A DNA stretch of 7,472 nt from an uncultured Methylobacter sp. (GTDB taxonomy: Bacteria; Pseudomonadota; Gammaproteobacteria; Methylococcales; Methylomonadaceae), in NCBI GenBank assembly GCA_903831545.1, contig CAIKYI010000349.1, forward strand, positions 1 through 7,472. Reading direction: 5' to 3'. The translations under genes and the position numbers were made by a program. Below, piece after piece: positions 1 through 5,923 of this stretch (the stretch's first letter is position 1; each line of letters opens with the position of its first letter). The notes under the pieces were generated by a model that worked only from the letters and a program-made list of their open reading frames with translations, was not told where the DNA came from and searched no databases.

Positions 1-162
1 ACTCAGCCCAGGAGGAGGCACCATGAAAATGCATGTATATAAATTAATAAGCAGTAATAATGCCAATTATTAATTTCTAATAATATCAACGTGTTAGTAT
101 TTTTTACCTATAATTGAACTGAAAATATGTACCAAAAGCGCGCTTTAATAGGATTTAGTGAC
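1..162. other. AT-rich tail without a supportable gene
   Basis: This stretch follows the AAA+ stop codon. It contains a 12-base perfect palindrome AAAGCGCGCTTT (135-146) with no loop or adjoining T run. On the plus strand, GGAGGAGG (11-18) precedes an ATG at 23 that opens only 16 codons. The first 42 bases could also be the end of a plus-strand reading frame that starts outside the window. I see no terminator that clearly serves the AAA+ gene. Confidence 0.5.
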
Positions 163-1881
163 CTAAGTTAGTGCGTTTTCCTGATTTTTTTCCAGATCCA
201 TGCCCCGAAATATTGAACAACGCTTGAAGACGTCCAATGTTGGCCGTACTTTTTTGTGCTGACAAAATTTTGCAACCAGTTTGGATAGCCCTTTGATGTC
301 GCGGCCCGTCGCTTCCGGGAAGCTATCGACTAATTGATTGATTAACCCGGCATCAACGTCCAGCTCGAATTGAGCGATCATGACTTGCCAAATCTGACGG
401 CGAGCCTCTCGGTCCGGCGGGTAATATTTAATCAGGGCGATGCAGCGGGAAACAATGGCTTCATCAATATCATCGACACGATTAGTCGTTAAAAACAGTA
501 AACCGTTGAAGTATTCAAGTACTCTTAAAAAAACACCCACCACGGCATTCATGGCGATATTGTTATCGCGGCGTTTGATGTAAACATCCGCCTCGTCGAT
601 CAGCATGATTGCGCCCCAGCGCTGGGCACGGGTTAAGACATCTTTCAAGGCTTTTTCCATTTCGCCGACATTGAGGCCCAATTGTCCGGAATGTACCCGG
701 TATAAAGGACGTTTGATGATTTCGGAATAAACTTCTGCTGTTAAGGTTTTGCCCACACCGGCAGGGCCTGCGCATAACACCGTGGTGCCACCGGATTTGC
801 CTTCAATAATGTCATCCATCAGGACATCCATTTCGGCGGTTAGAATGTCGATCAAATCAATTTGTTCTTCACGCAAAATCAGTTTATCTTTTAATTCGGG
901 TTGGTAGTTATAAGGCGAAAGATCATTAACATGCACCCATAAATGATGATGAAGTTCCAGATGAAACATCAGCAGGTAGCAATGAACAGGCAGTTCGGTG
1001 AATAATCCCTGGGGAATTTCTGTTTGCGATGTTTCAACTTCGTGCTCGATTTTGCCGTCATAGCGGTTGCTTTTGGCAGCTTTACGTAAATATTTGGCAA
1101 GAATGTCGCCTTTAGCATCAACCGTTAAGGCGCGTTCGCTAAGGATGCTTTCATCGCACACCAGGCGGGCAGTGCCCCCTTCGGTAGATAAAACCACTAC
1201 ATCTTTACGCGCCCAGTCGGTGTTTCGATGTGAAGCGGTGGGGTCTTCCGCATAAAATCCGGTACCTTTACCGCAAAACTGTGAGCCGGATTGACCGCAC
1301 CAGTTAAAATATCGTTCGGCGGCATCGTCATAAGTGCTGATAAGTTCAGGTGTTTCTTTAAGAAAACCTTTTTCCATGAAGATTTCGGTGATTGTTTTAT
1401 TGGCAATGTCCCGGGCACGGATGGTGATGGTTGAGATAGCCACTTTGCCTTTGGCGTTGGCTTTTATTTCAAGTGTGATGCGTCCGGTTTCTTCTTCGCC
1501 GGAGGGCGTAAAATCCAGTCGCGTGATTACGTAAGCCATGGGTTTTCCGGCAACATTGCTCTGGAATAACCAGCCGCGAATAGCATTATTGATCAGATAA
1601 CGCGCGCAAGCCGGTAACAGCATTTCCAGGTCCTGTTCTTCATACCTAACCGTGTCATCGTTCATCGCTTTTTGTAGCGTTGAAAGTTGCGCGGCATGGC
1701 CTTGCATTTGCGCCCCGTCTTTTTGGTAAAGATCCTGCAAAAAATCGAGTTCGGTATTGGATAATTGCTTGAACGAAACTTCAGCTTTATTACCAAAACG
1801 GAGCTGGTCTTTTAATGCGGACAGTCCGGGGAACTCATTAACCATTGCTTCTACATACTGGCGTTGAATCTGAAGTTTCAT
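163..1881 (-). CDS. AAA+ ATPase with unrecognised N-terminal half, 572 residues
   Basis: This is a cytoplasmic AAA+ ATPase, probably a protein-remodelling or disassembly machine; its substrate is unknown. Numbered from the chosen start, Walker A GPAGVGKT is at about 372-379, Walker B IMLIDEAD at 425-432, sensor-1 TTN at 465-467, a likely arginine finger (AIVSRC) at 479 and a sensor-2 type GRD at 526-528. All catalytic residues are present. Residues 1 to about 290 match no domain I can name. A histidine-rich HHH patch (311-313) and a LWVHVNDLSPY segment precede the ATPase module. I see no signal peptide or membrane segment. I chose the ATG at 1881 because AGGGA lies five bases upstream; a TTG at 1923 extends the frame by 14 codons but has no good ribosome site. 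The gene is the last on this strand, about 250 bases after the 189-residue gene, behind a sigma-54-like element. A nitrogenase-related role is inferred from position only. Confidence 0.9.
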   Translation of the reverse strand: MKLQIQRQYVEAMVNEFPGLSALKDQLRFGNKAEVSFKQLSNTELDFLQDLYQKDGAQMQGHAAQLSTLQKAMNDDTVRYEEQDLEMLLPACARYLINNAIRGWLFQSNVAGKPMAYVITRLDFTPSGEEETGRITLEIKANAKGKVAISTITIRARDIANKTITEIFMEKGFLKETPELISTYDDAAERYFNWCGQSGSQFCGKGTGFYAEDPTASHRNTDWARKDVVVLSTEGGTARLVCDESILSERALTVDAKGDILAKYLRKAAKSNRYDGKIEHEVETSQTEIPQGLFTELPVHCYLLMFHLELHHHLWVHVNDLSPYNYQPELKDKLILREEQIDLIDILTAEMDVLMDDIIEGKSGGTTVLCAGPAGVGKTLTAEVYSEIIKRPLYRVHSGQLGLNVGEMEKALKDVLTRAQRWGAIMLIDEADVYIKRRDNNIAMNAVVGVFLRVLEYFNGLLFLTTNRVDDIDEAIVSRCIALIKYYPPDREARRQIWQVMIAQFELDVDAGLINQLVDSFPEATGRDIKGLSKLVAKFCQHKKVRPTLDVFKRCSIFRGMDLEKNQENALT

Positions 1882-2004
1882 AGGTTCCCTATCTTTTGGA
1901 GTTGTTAGGACTACATAAAACAATGGAACACGGATGGCGGAATTAGCGGATTAAAAAGTTCAAGACAGGTCAGGTTTTTAAAAATCCGTGTCGCCTGGAG
2001 GTTT

Positions 2005-2019
2005 TGCAACCGTGTGCCA
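2005..2019 (-). promoter_or_regulatory. Sigma-54-like -24/-12 element with short spacing, upstream of AAA+ gene
   Basis: The minus strand reads TGGCACACGGTTGCA. Both halves match the sigma-54 consensus (TGGCAC and TTGCA) very well. However, only nine bases separate GG from GC, where working promoters have ten. If it is used, transcription would start near 1994, leaving a leader of about 110 bases before the AAA+ start codon. No perfect TGT-N10-ACA activator site lies in the gap; TGTAAGCCAAGCAGCA at 2051-2066 misses it by one base. It may be a decayed or chance match. Confidence 0.35.
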
Positions 2020-2070
2020 TTTTTAGGTGAGTGTAATGGGGATTGTTTTTTGCTGCTTGGCTTACAGGCT

Positions 2071-2116
2071 CCACGCGGTCATCGTTAAAGATTTCTGATT
2101 AACCATGACTGCGCGG
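2071..2116. repeat. Long imperfect stem-loop after the 189-residue gene
   Basis: Arms at 2071-2088 and 2099-2116 are inverted copies of 18 bases matching at 15 positions, with a 10-base loop. The stem starts about 14 bases past the stop codon of the 189-residue gene. No T run follows on either strand, so it does not look like a standard intrinsic terminator. It could be an mRNA 3'-end stabiliser, a processing site or a remnant of a dispersed repeat. Confidence 0.6.
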
Positions 2117-2130
2117 AAGCTATTCAAAGT

Positions 2131-2700
2131 TTAAATTGCACCAACAGACGCATCTTTAACGACCACAAAGGTATTCTCTTCCGCTTCTGCAAAGGTAACC
2201 AGCGGTGCTTTGGTTTTGTATGTTTTAGCGGCGGCAAAAGCAATTGCAACCTTATCTTCGGCAGATTGACTTTTTAGCTCGCTTTTTTCTATATAGAGTT
2301 CTTCCAGCAACTCATTCCATACCAGACCTTCCTTGAAAGGTAACAGGATGTAAGTTACACCTTCCAGTTCAACTTGCAGTGCTTTACTGATGTTTTCTAC
2401 ATAGAATAGGGCGATGCAGTCTCCAGCAATATCGTCTTTATATTTTTCAACAAAAACTGGTAATAGGGCGAGAGTAGGAAACAGCCCGTTAATGAACTTA
2501 ATCTTGTCGTTTTCAACGATAATGGCAGAATGAATCAACAAAGCTTCTGGTGGTCTGCGGTCGGTAGTTGAACCGTCACGCAGAGAGCCTTCTTTTAACA
2601 CAAGATCACCACGATATGCATAAACACCGGCAGTTCCGGTTTGACCATTAACCAGCGTTACGGTTAATAAGCCTTTAGTTTCATAGGTTTCTAATAGCAT
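2131..2700 (-). CDS. Protein of unknown family, 189 residues
   Basis: I do not recognise this protein. It looks soluble: no signal peptide, no membrane helix and a single cysteine (in GDCIALF). The N-terminal 70 residues alternate hydrophobic and polar residues, as in a beta-rich fold (KGLLTVTLVNGQTG, VYAYRGDLVL). An acidic, helix-prone stretch follows (WNELLEELYIEKSELKSQSAEDK), here split in description only, then an Ala/Lys-rich C-terminal tail. I chose the ATG at 2700 because AGGAG lies eight bases upstream; an upstream GTG at 2766 keeps the frame open but lacks a ribosome site. The gene follows the molbindin gene by about 105 bases on the same strand and precedes the AAA+ ATPase gene, so it may share the NifA/sigma-54 promoter of the former. 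A role as adaptor or substrate of the ATPase is possible but not shown by the sequence. Confidence 0.85.
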   Translation of the reverse strand: MLLETYETKGLLTVTLVNGQTGTAGVYAYRGDLVLKEGSLRDGSTTDRRPPEALLIHSAIIVENDKIKFINGLFPTLALLPVFVEKYKDDIAGDCIALFYVENISKALQVELEGVTYILLPFKEGLVWNELLEELYIEKSELKSQSAEDKVAIAFAAAKTYKTKAPLVTFAEAEENTFVVVKDASVGAI

Positions 2701-2792
2701 TGTTGTTTCTCCTGATAATTTGAATGATGTGTAGTGGTTTGCGGTTGTATGTTGGTCTGTTAACACGAATACTGGCTTAAGGTTACAAAGTG

Positions 2793-2803
2793 GCCGATTC
2801 GGC
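2793..2803. repeat. Short hairpin just after molbindin stop
   Basis: GCCGATTCGGC is an inverted repeat around a central base, two bases past the TAA of the molbindin gene. The stem is short and followed only by ACTTTG on the transcribed strand, so termination there would be partial at best. It could attenuate transcription into the 189-residue gene. Confidence 0.35.
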
Positions 2804-2805
2804 AG

Positions 2806-3015
2806 TTAATCAAGGGCCAAAGTGACTTTGGTCGGCTCGATCAGTGCAAAAGCTTTACCACCTATTTCAAGCCCGAGTGTCTCTAATGCGATTTTAGAAA
2901 CAATAGCTCTCACAGAGATATTGGGTGCCATTTCCAGCGTGACTTCCGATAAGGCATTGCAATGGTGTATGGCTTTGACGATGCCCGGCCATTGCCTGCT
3001 ATTGTTAAATTTCAT
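2806..3015 (-). CDS. Molbindin, single Mop/TOBE domain, 69 residues
   Basis: This is a small cytoplasmic molybdate-binding protein of the molbindin (Mop) family. Such proteins oligomerise and bind oxyanions between subunits, and are thought to store or buffer molybdenum for cofactor synthesis. The whole chain is one Mop domain. The family pattern is clear: a first strand GIVKAIHHCNALSEVTLEMA, then VRAIVSKIALETLGLEIGGKAFALI, then a final strand ending in TKVTLALD. Its length is normal for a stand-alone molbindin. The conserved N-terminal SARN motif of typical Mop proteins is replaced by NNSRQW. No clear Shine-Dalgarno sequence precedes the ATG (AAAAAAGCACC only), so initiation may be weak. A sigma-54 element and a NifA-type site upstream suggest expression together with nitrogenase, which fits supply of molybdenum for FeMo-co. 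Confidence 0.9.
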   Translation of the reverse strand: MKFNNSRQWPGIVKAIHHCNALSEVTLEMAPNISVRAIVSKIALETLGLEIGGKAFALIEPTKVTLALD

Positions 3016-3026
3016 GGTGCTTTTTT

Positions 3027-3049
3027 AAAATTGTTAAATGAACAATTTT
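3027..3049. promoter_or_regulatory. Perfect 9-bp inverted repeat across the predicted transcription start
   Basis: AAAATTGTT (3027-3035) and AACAATTTT (3041-3049) are perfect inverted copies separated by five bases. The predicted start from the sigma-54 element is near 3044, inside the repeat, and the molbindin ATG is 12 bases beyond it. An operator is one reading. A leader hairpin would need transcription to start upstream of 3049. It is AT-rich, so chance is possible. Confidence 0.4.
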
Positions 3050-3054
3050 GATTA

Positions 3055-3070
3055 AGCATGCTTTATGCCA
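3055..3070 (-). promoter_or_regulatory. Sigma-54 (RpoN) -24/-12 promoter for the molbindin gene
   Basis: The minus strand reads TGGCATAAAGCATGCT. GG and GC are separated by exactly ten bases, as sigma-54 needs. Against TGGCACG-N4-TTGCW it matches TGGCA and TGCT and differs at the two bases before N4 and at the first T of TTGC. The preceding base is C, also as in the consensus. The predicted start is near 3044, about 30 bases before the molbindin ATG. The element lies inside two overlapping palindromes (3054-3063 and 3065-3079). Confidence 0.65.
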
Positions 3071-3185
3071 GATTGGCATGGAGCTTTATTTTTCAATTAA
3101 AACAGTTAGATGGGTAGGTGTTATTGATTTGAAAAGCGAACTTGTTTGATGACTAATCTAACAAAACGATAATTTTTTAATTAAT

Positions 3186-3201
3186 TGTAAGAAACCCTAC
3201 A
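3186..3201. promoter_or_regulatory. NifA-type upstream activator site (TGT-N10-ACA)
   Basis: TGTAAGAAACCCTACA fits the NifA binding pattern exactly. Its centre is about 150 bases upstream of the start predicted from the sigma-54 element, within the usual range for NifA activation by looping. The AT-rich stretch between them (about 3140-3185) could bend, but I found no convincing full IHF consensus. The six fixed bases should occur by chance once or twice in a window of this size, so the support comes from its pairing with the promoter. Confidence 0.55.
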
Positions 3202-3248
3202 TTTTTTCCAGTAAATCTGGACGATGTATGAAACTGGTAATGCGGCTC

Positions 3249-4199
3249 TTATGAAGAATGCTTATCCCACAGCCGTTTAAAACTGCTATCCATACGCGAT
3301 AGCTTTGTGGTGATTTGATTGAGCTGGTTAAATTCCGGACATCGACCTTGCTTGCCGGCGCCATACCATTGCTCCATTAACTGAGTTAGCCTATGTTTTT
3401 CGTTATAGTCTTCGGCTATCTGGTTCTTCAACCAGGTCATGCTATTATTTGGCGATAGATCAACAATGCGGTAACGCACGGCATCGTCAAAAATGCGCAC
3501 CCCGCCGCCTTCCGCAACAGTTTGGTACAGTTTGACCGGATCAATAACTTCAACGCCGGCCAGATAATCAATTGCAAACTCATGCAGTTCGGGTAGCCAG
3601 GGTACAGTAGGGCCCATCAGTACGGTGGTCGCGTGTTGGGCAAGTTCGGCAAGGCGCGGGAAAGTTTTATTGGTAATGGAGCTTGCCGTTAAAAATACCC
3701 AGTCGGCATCGGGCAATAAAAATTCACAGGCGGGGTCGGGATAGTCGCCTGGCGTGGGTTGCCGCTCAATGATGCTGAGCTCAAGTTGGTCGCTATACCG
3801 CTCTATGCCTGGATAGCGCCCGATTACAACGACTTTTTTATCGTGAAGTTGAGGTAAGAAATGTTCAAACACAGCCAGATTTGCACTCTTGGGATCCGGC
3901 AACAAGGTTATGCCGGCAGGTAATTCATAGCGGTTTAGACTGCAATTAATCGCAGCCATAGCCACTGTGGCTTTGTAGGGTTCCCAATCAGTAATCCAAC
4001 TTGCTAATTCGGCCAGGGTTTTGCCGTTTAAAGTGCCTGGCCATGGTAGAGAGCGGGTGGGCAGGCCGGGACTCATCGCCAAGCCCAGATGTTTTGCTTT
4101 ACACACAGTCCAAACCAATCCTATGTTGAGTTCTGTAACTTGCGTATCGCTGCCGGCATAATCCAGCAACAGTTCATAAATGCGTGACGGATTTTCCAT
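3249..4199 (-). CDS. DUF4213/DUF364 Rossmann-like protein, 316 residues
   Basis: This is a cytoplasmic protein of the DUF4213/DUF364 type, a family annotated as putative heavy-metal chelation proteins; no reaction is established. The DUF4213-like part covers about residues 1-90 (VWTVCKAKHLGLAMS near 29-43, then AMAAINCSLN near 80-89). The Rossmann-like DUF364 part covers about 95-240, with KKVVVIGRYPG at 121-131, WVFLTASSITNKTF at 167-180, MGPTVPWLPE at 195-204 and VAEGGGVRIF at 228-237. About 75 residues follow, charged and probably helical. I see no membrane segment. The ATG lies five bases past the stop of the 124-residue gene and has no clear ribosome site, so translation is probably coupled. 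As the last gene of a nif-associated operon, a job in metal or cofactor handling for nitrogenase is a reasonable inference. Confidence 0.82.
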   Translation of the reverse strand: MENPSRIYELLLDYAGSDTQVTELNIGLVWTVCKAKHLGLAMSPGLPTRSLPWPGTLNGKTLAELASWITDWEPYKATVAMAAINCSLNRYELPAGITLLPDPKSANLAVFEHFLPQLHDKKVVVIGRYPGIERYSDQLELSIIERQPTPGDYPDPACEFLLPDADWVFLTASSITNKTFPRLAELAQHATTVLMGPTVPWLPELHEFAIDYLAGVEVIDPVKLYQTVAEGGGVRIFDDAVRYRIVDLSPNNSMTWLKNQIAEDYNEKHRLTQLMEQWYGAGKQGRCPEFNQLNQITTKLSRMDSSFKRLWDKHSS

Positions 4200-4204
4200 A
4201 AGGG

Positions 4205-4579
4205 CTATTCGGGCATTTCTAATAACTTGGGTTCGGATTTAATGCTTTCAGCATTACCCCAGGCGGATACGCCTTCAACAAACCATTTTGTTTTGCCGGG
4301 ATGAGGTTTGATCACATCATATTCAGCGTAAAAAGTACCGTCACTGTTAAATTGAAGTTTGCCAATACGTTGGTTTTTAACTTCGTCGTACCACGAACAG
4401 TCTAAATTGTTCTGACCCGTATATGGATCTTTGACCAGAGCAAAACGCGCTTCATCGTAATTGGGATAATGTTTGATTTCCACTGAGGCAAAACCCAGTT
4501 TATTGATTTCGTCACGCAGTCGCTGGCAAATAGATTTTGCCAGGGCACGGTTATTTGTGACTTGTTTAGTTAATTCCAT
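4205..4579 (-). CDS. Protein of unknown function in nif operon, 124 residues
   Basis: I cannot assign this protein to a named family. It looks small, soluble and mixed alpha/beta: an N-terminal helix (RALAKSICQRLRDEINKLG, residues 11-29), then strands with many aromatic residues, including LDCSWYDEV, GKLQFNSDGTFYAEYDVI and KTKWFVEGVSAWG. It has two cysteines (in SICQRL and LDCSW) that form no cluster motif. Its ATG overlaps the stop of the TPR-like gene as TAATG, so translation is very likely coupled, and the DUF364 gene begins five bases after its stop. The tight packing between a [2Fe-2S] ferredoxin operon head and a putative metal-chelation gene suggests an accessory role in nitrogen fixation. 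Confidence 0.85.
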   Translation of the reverse strand: MELTKQVTNNRALAKSICQRLRDEINKLGFASVEIKHYPNYDEARFALVKDPYTGQNNLDCSWYDEVKNQRIGKLQFNSDGTFYAEYDVIKPHPGKTKWFVEGVSAWGNAESIKSEPKLLEMPE

Positions 4580-5073
4580 TATTCAGCCATCCCCGCAGCT
4601 AAATCCATAATTACGGACGCACCAGAAAGGTCATCAGGATCCAGTTGTGTGAGATGTGACAAAACAAGCTGTGCTTCCTGGATAAGGCCTTGTCTTAATT
4701 TGATAAATGCCAAGGCTTTCAGTGTGTACAAATAAAAAAGGCCGGTCTCATTGTCATATAAATTCCATGGCTGTTGCTTTTGGAGCAAGTGGCGATAATC
4801 ACTGGGGAAACCACCTTGACGGGCGGCTTCTTCCAGACCTGCATTAACTATTCGTTCGGCATCAAGCAGACGCTTTTTAAGAAAATAAAACTTATACAGT
4901 GCAAAATAGCTTTGCAAACACTGATAATCCAAAGCTTGAGCCTGTAAAAATAAGCTCTCGGCCAGACTTGGATTAACCAGGGTTTCAGCCACGGCGGCTT
5001 GAAGAAGTTGGTTAACATCAGCGGGTATGGTCGGGCTAAACAGCACCCGCTCTTCAATAAAAGTCAGTCCCAT
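4579..5073 (-). CDS. TPR-like helical protein, 164 residues
   Basis: This all-helical cytoplasmic protein resembles tetratricopeptide-repeat proteins and probably binds another protein. Helix pairs with TPR-like spacing run from about residue 18 to 85 (LAESLFLQAQALD, LQSYFALYKFYFLKKRLLDA, ERIVNAGLEEAA) and again from about 112 to 150 (LYTLKALAFIKLRQGLIQEA, then QLVLSHLTQLDPDD). The TPR signature A-L-D/L-D-P endings are visible at ALDYQ and LDPDD. No signal peptide or membrane helix is present. The ATG shares a TAATG overlap with the stop of the ferredoxin gene upstream, and its own stop overlaps the next ATG in the same way. This coupling suggests fixed ratios among the three products, perhaps because they form a complex with the ferredoxin. 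Confidence 0.85.
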   Translation of the reverse strand: MGLTFIEERVLFSPTIPADVNQLLQAAVAETLVNPSLAESLFLQAQALDYQCLQSYFALYKFYFLKKRLLDAERIVNAGLEEAARQGGFPSDYRHLLQKQQPWNLYDNETGLFYLYTLKALAFIKLRQGLIQEAQLVLSHLTQLDPDDLSGASVIMDLAAGMAE

Positions 5074-5396
5074 TACCAGACTTCGGCCGGTACCATTAAC
5101 TGGGTAACCGGTTCGCCACCCAGCAGATGTTGTTCGATAATGGTTTTAACATCTTCTACTTTAAGCTTGCCGTACATAATGCCTTCCGGGTAAACCAGAA
5201 CGCTGGGCCCCATCATGCAGGGTCCCATGCAGCCAGTGTTGGTTAAGGCTATTTTTTCAAACAGATTGCGATTTTGGATTTCATTCATGAATTCATTCAT
5301 GACTTCGGCGCAACCGGCGCTGGCACAAGAGCCGCGTGGATGACCTTGTGGACGGTTCTGAGTACAAACAAATACATGTTTATCGGGTCTGGGCAT
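5073..5396 (-). CDS. Thioredoxin-like [2Fe-2S] ferredoxin, 107 residues
   Basis: This small electron carrier has a thioredoxin fold, like the [2Fe-2S] ferredoxins of Clostridium pasteurianum, Aquifex and the Azotobacter nif region. Expected cluster ligands are Cys11 (HVFVC), Cys24 (HPRGSC), Cys56 and Cys60 (TGCMGPC). An extra Cys29 follows (SCASAGC). The segments QNRPQGHPRGSC, GCMGPC, VLVYPEGIMY and EQHLLGGEPV are family hallmarks, and the length is normal. AAGGA lies eight bases before the ATG. It is the first gene of a coupled operon, preceded by a 198-base gap with an inverted repeat and no sigma-54 element that I can find. It may pass electrons to nitrogenase or to cofactor assembly; its exact partner is not known from the sequence. 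Confidence 0.93.
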   Translation of the reverse strand: MPRPDKHVFVCTQNRPQGHPRGSCASAGCAEVMNEFMNEIQNRNLFEKIALTNTGCMGPCMMGPSVLVYPEGIMYGKLKVEDVKTIIEQHLLGGEPVTQLMVPAEVW

Positions 5397-5517
5397 GATT
5401 GTTATCCTTAATAAAAAATTATTCAGCTGTTAGCATAATGGATCTTAGATAAGCAGATAAACCAAGATGCTGCGCTATCCTAATATATGCTGCCGACGCA
5501 AGGAGGCGCATCGATTT

Positions 5518-5558
5518 ACGATAGGATGCACTTCACTGCGTTCAGCAAATCCTATCGT
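5518..5558. repeat. Inverted repeat, possible dispersed REP/MITE-like element
   Basis: ACGATAGGAT (5518-5527) and ATCCTATCGT (5549-5558) are perfect 10-bp inverted copies around a 21-base centre, in the spacer between fdxB and the [2Fe-2S] ferredoxin gene. A related CTATCCT occurs at 5475-5481. The rest of the 198-base spacer (5397-5594) holds only the ribosome site of the ferredoxin gene as far as I can see. The form is like short palindromic repeats scattered through many bacterial genomes. It could also cut the transcript level after fdxB. Confidence 0.55.
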
Positions 5559-5594
5559 GCTTATCAAATTAATCTGCATTCCCATATTTTTGAG

Positions 5595-5912
5595 CTAGGC
5601 CGCTTGTTTATGTTGATGGGTAAAGCAGTCTTTGGGACAAACTTTGGAACAGGCTTCACAGCCGATGCAATCCAGACTGTTTTTTAGGCTCATGACCATG
5701 CTGTTGTCATCATCGTCCTCAAAATCGCCGTAATCATCATCAAAGTCATCGGGATTAAGCACTTCGGATTTTTCGACCAAATCAAAAACATCGCGTGGAC
5801 ACACTTTAAAACAGCGGCCACAACCAATACAGGTTTGTTGATTAATGTCAGTGACATAACTGGGTGTCCATTCCGTGCCACCAAAGGTAACGCCGGTAAT
5901 AAATTCAGACAT
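5595..5912 (-). CDS. fdxB: Nif-specific ferredoxin III, 2[4Fe-4S], 105 residues
   Basis: This soluble bacterial-type ferredoxin carries two [4Fe-4S] clusters and is the ferredoxin usually found beside DUF269 and DUF683 genes in nif clusters. The motif [12 protein letters not shown] uses Cys28, 31, 34 and 38, and [12 protein letters not shown] uses Cys82, 85, 88 and 92; Cys96 is extra. The N-terminal [10 protein letters not shown] is typical of the family. Between the motifs lies a very acidic linker (about 55-69) with eleven Asp/Glu in fifteen residues. AAGGAG precedes the ATG by six or seven bases. The gene follows the DUF683 gene by 11 bases, so they are surely co-transcribed. It probably supplies electrons to FeMo-co assembly or nitrogenase. 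Confidence 0.95.
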   Translation of the reverse strand: MSEFITGVTFGGTEWTPSYVTDINQQTCIGCGRCFKVCPRDVFDLVEKSEVLNPDDFDDDYGDFEDDDDNSMVMSLKNSLDCIGCEACSKVCPKDCFTHQHKQAA

Positions 5913-5923
5913 CGTGTTCTCCT

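Noticed and set aside
23..73. Sixteen-codon plus-strand frame after a strong GGAGGAGG
   Set aside because: Too short to support as a gene, on the opposite strand from all others, and the upstream context lies outside the window. The purine-rich run could equally be coding sequence of a neighbour.
135..146. Twelve-base palindrome AAAGCGCGCTTT near the end of the AAA+ gene
   Set aside because: It has no loop and no T run, so it cannot be a standard terminator. It could be a protein site, but nothing supports one.
1928..1991. Inverted ACACGGAT/ATCCGTGT in the leader of the AAA+ gene
   Set aside because: The arms are eight bases long and 48 bases apart, which is weak, and the intervening bases do not extend the pairing.
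2750..2765. A second perfect TGT-N10-ACA (TGTTGGTCTGTTAACA) just upstream of the 189-residue gene
   Set aside because: It is only about 50 bases from the start codon and no -24/-12 element lies between. One or two chance matches to six fixed bases are expected in a window of this size.
3208..3220. CCAG/CTGG hairpin after the DUF364 gene as a terminator
   Set aside because: The stem is only four or five base pairs and is followed by A residues, not T, on the transcribed strand.
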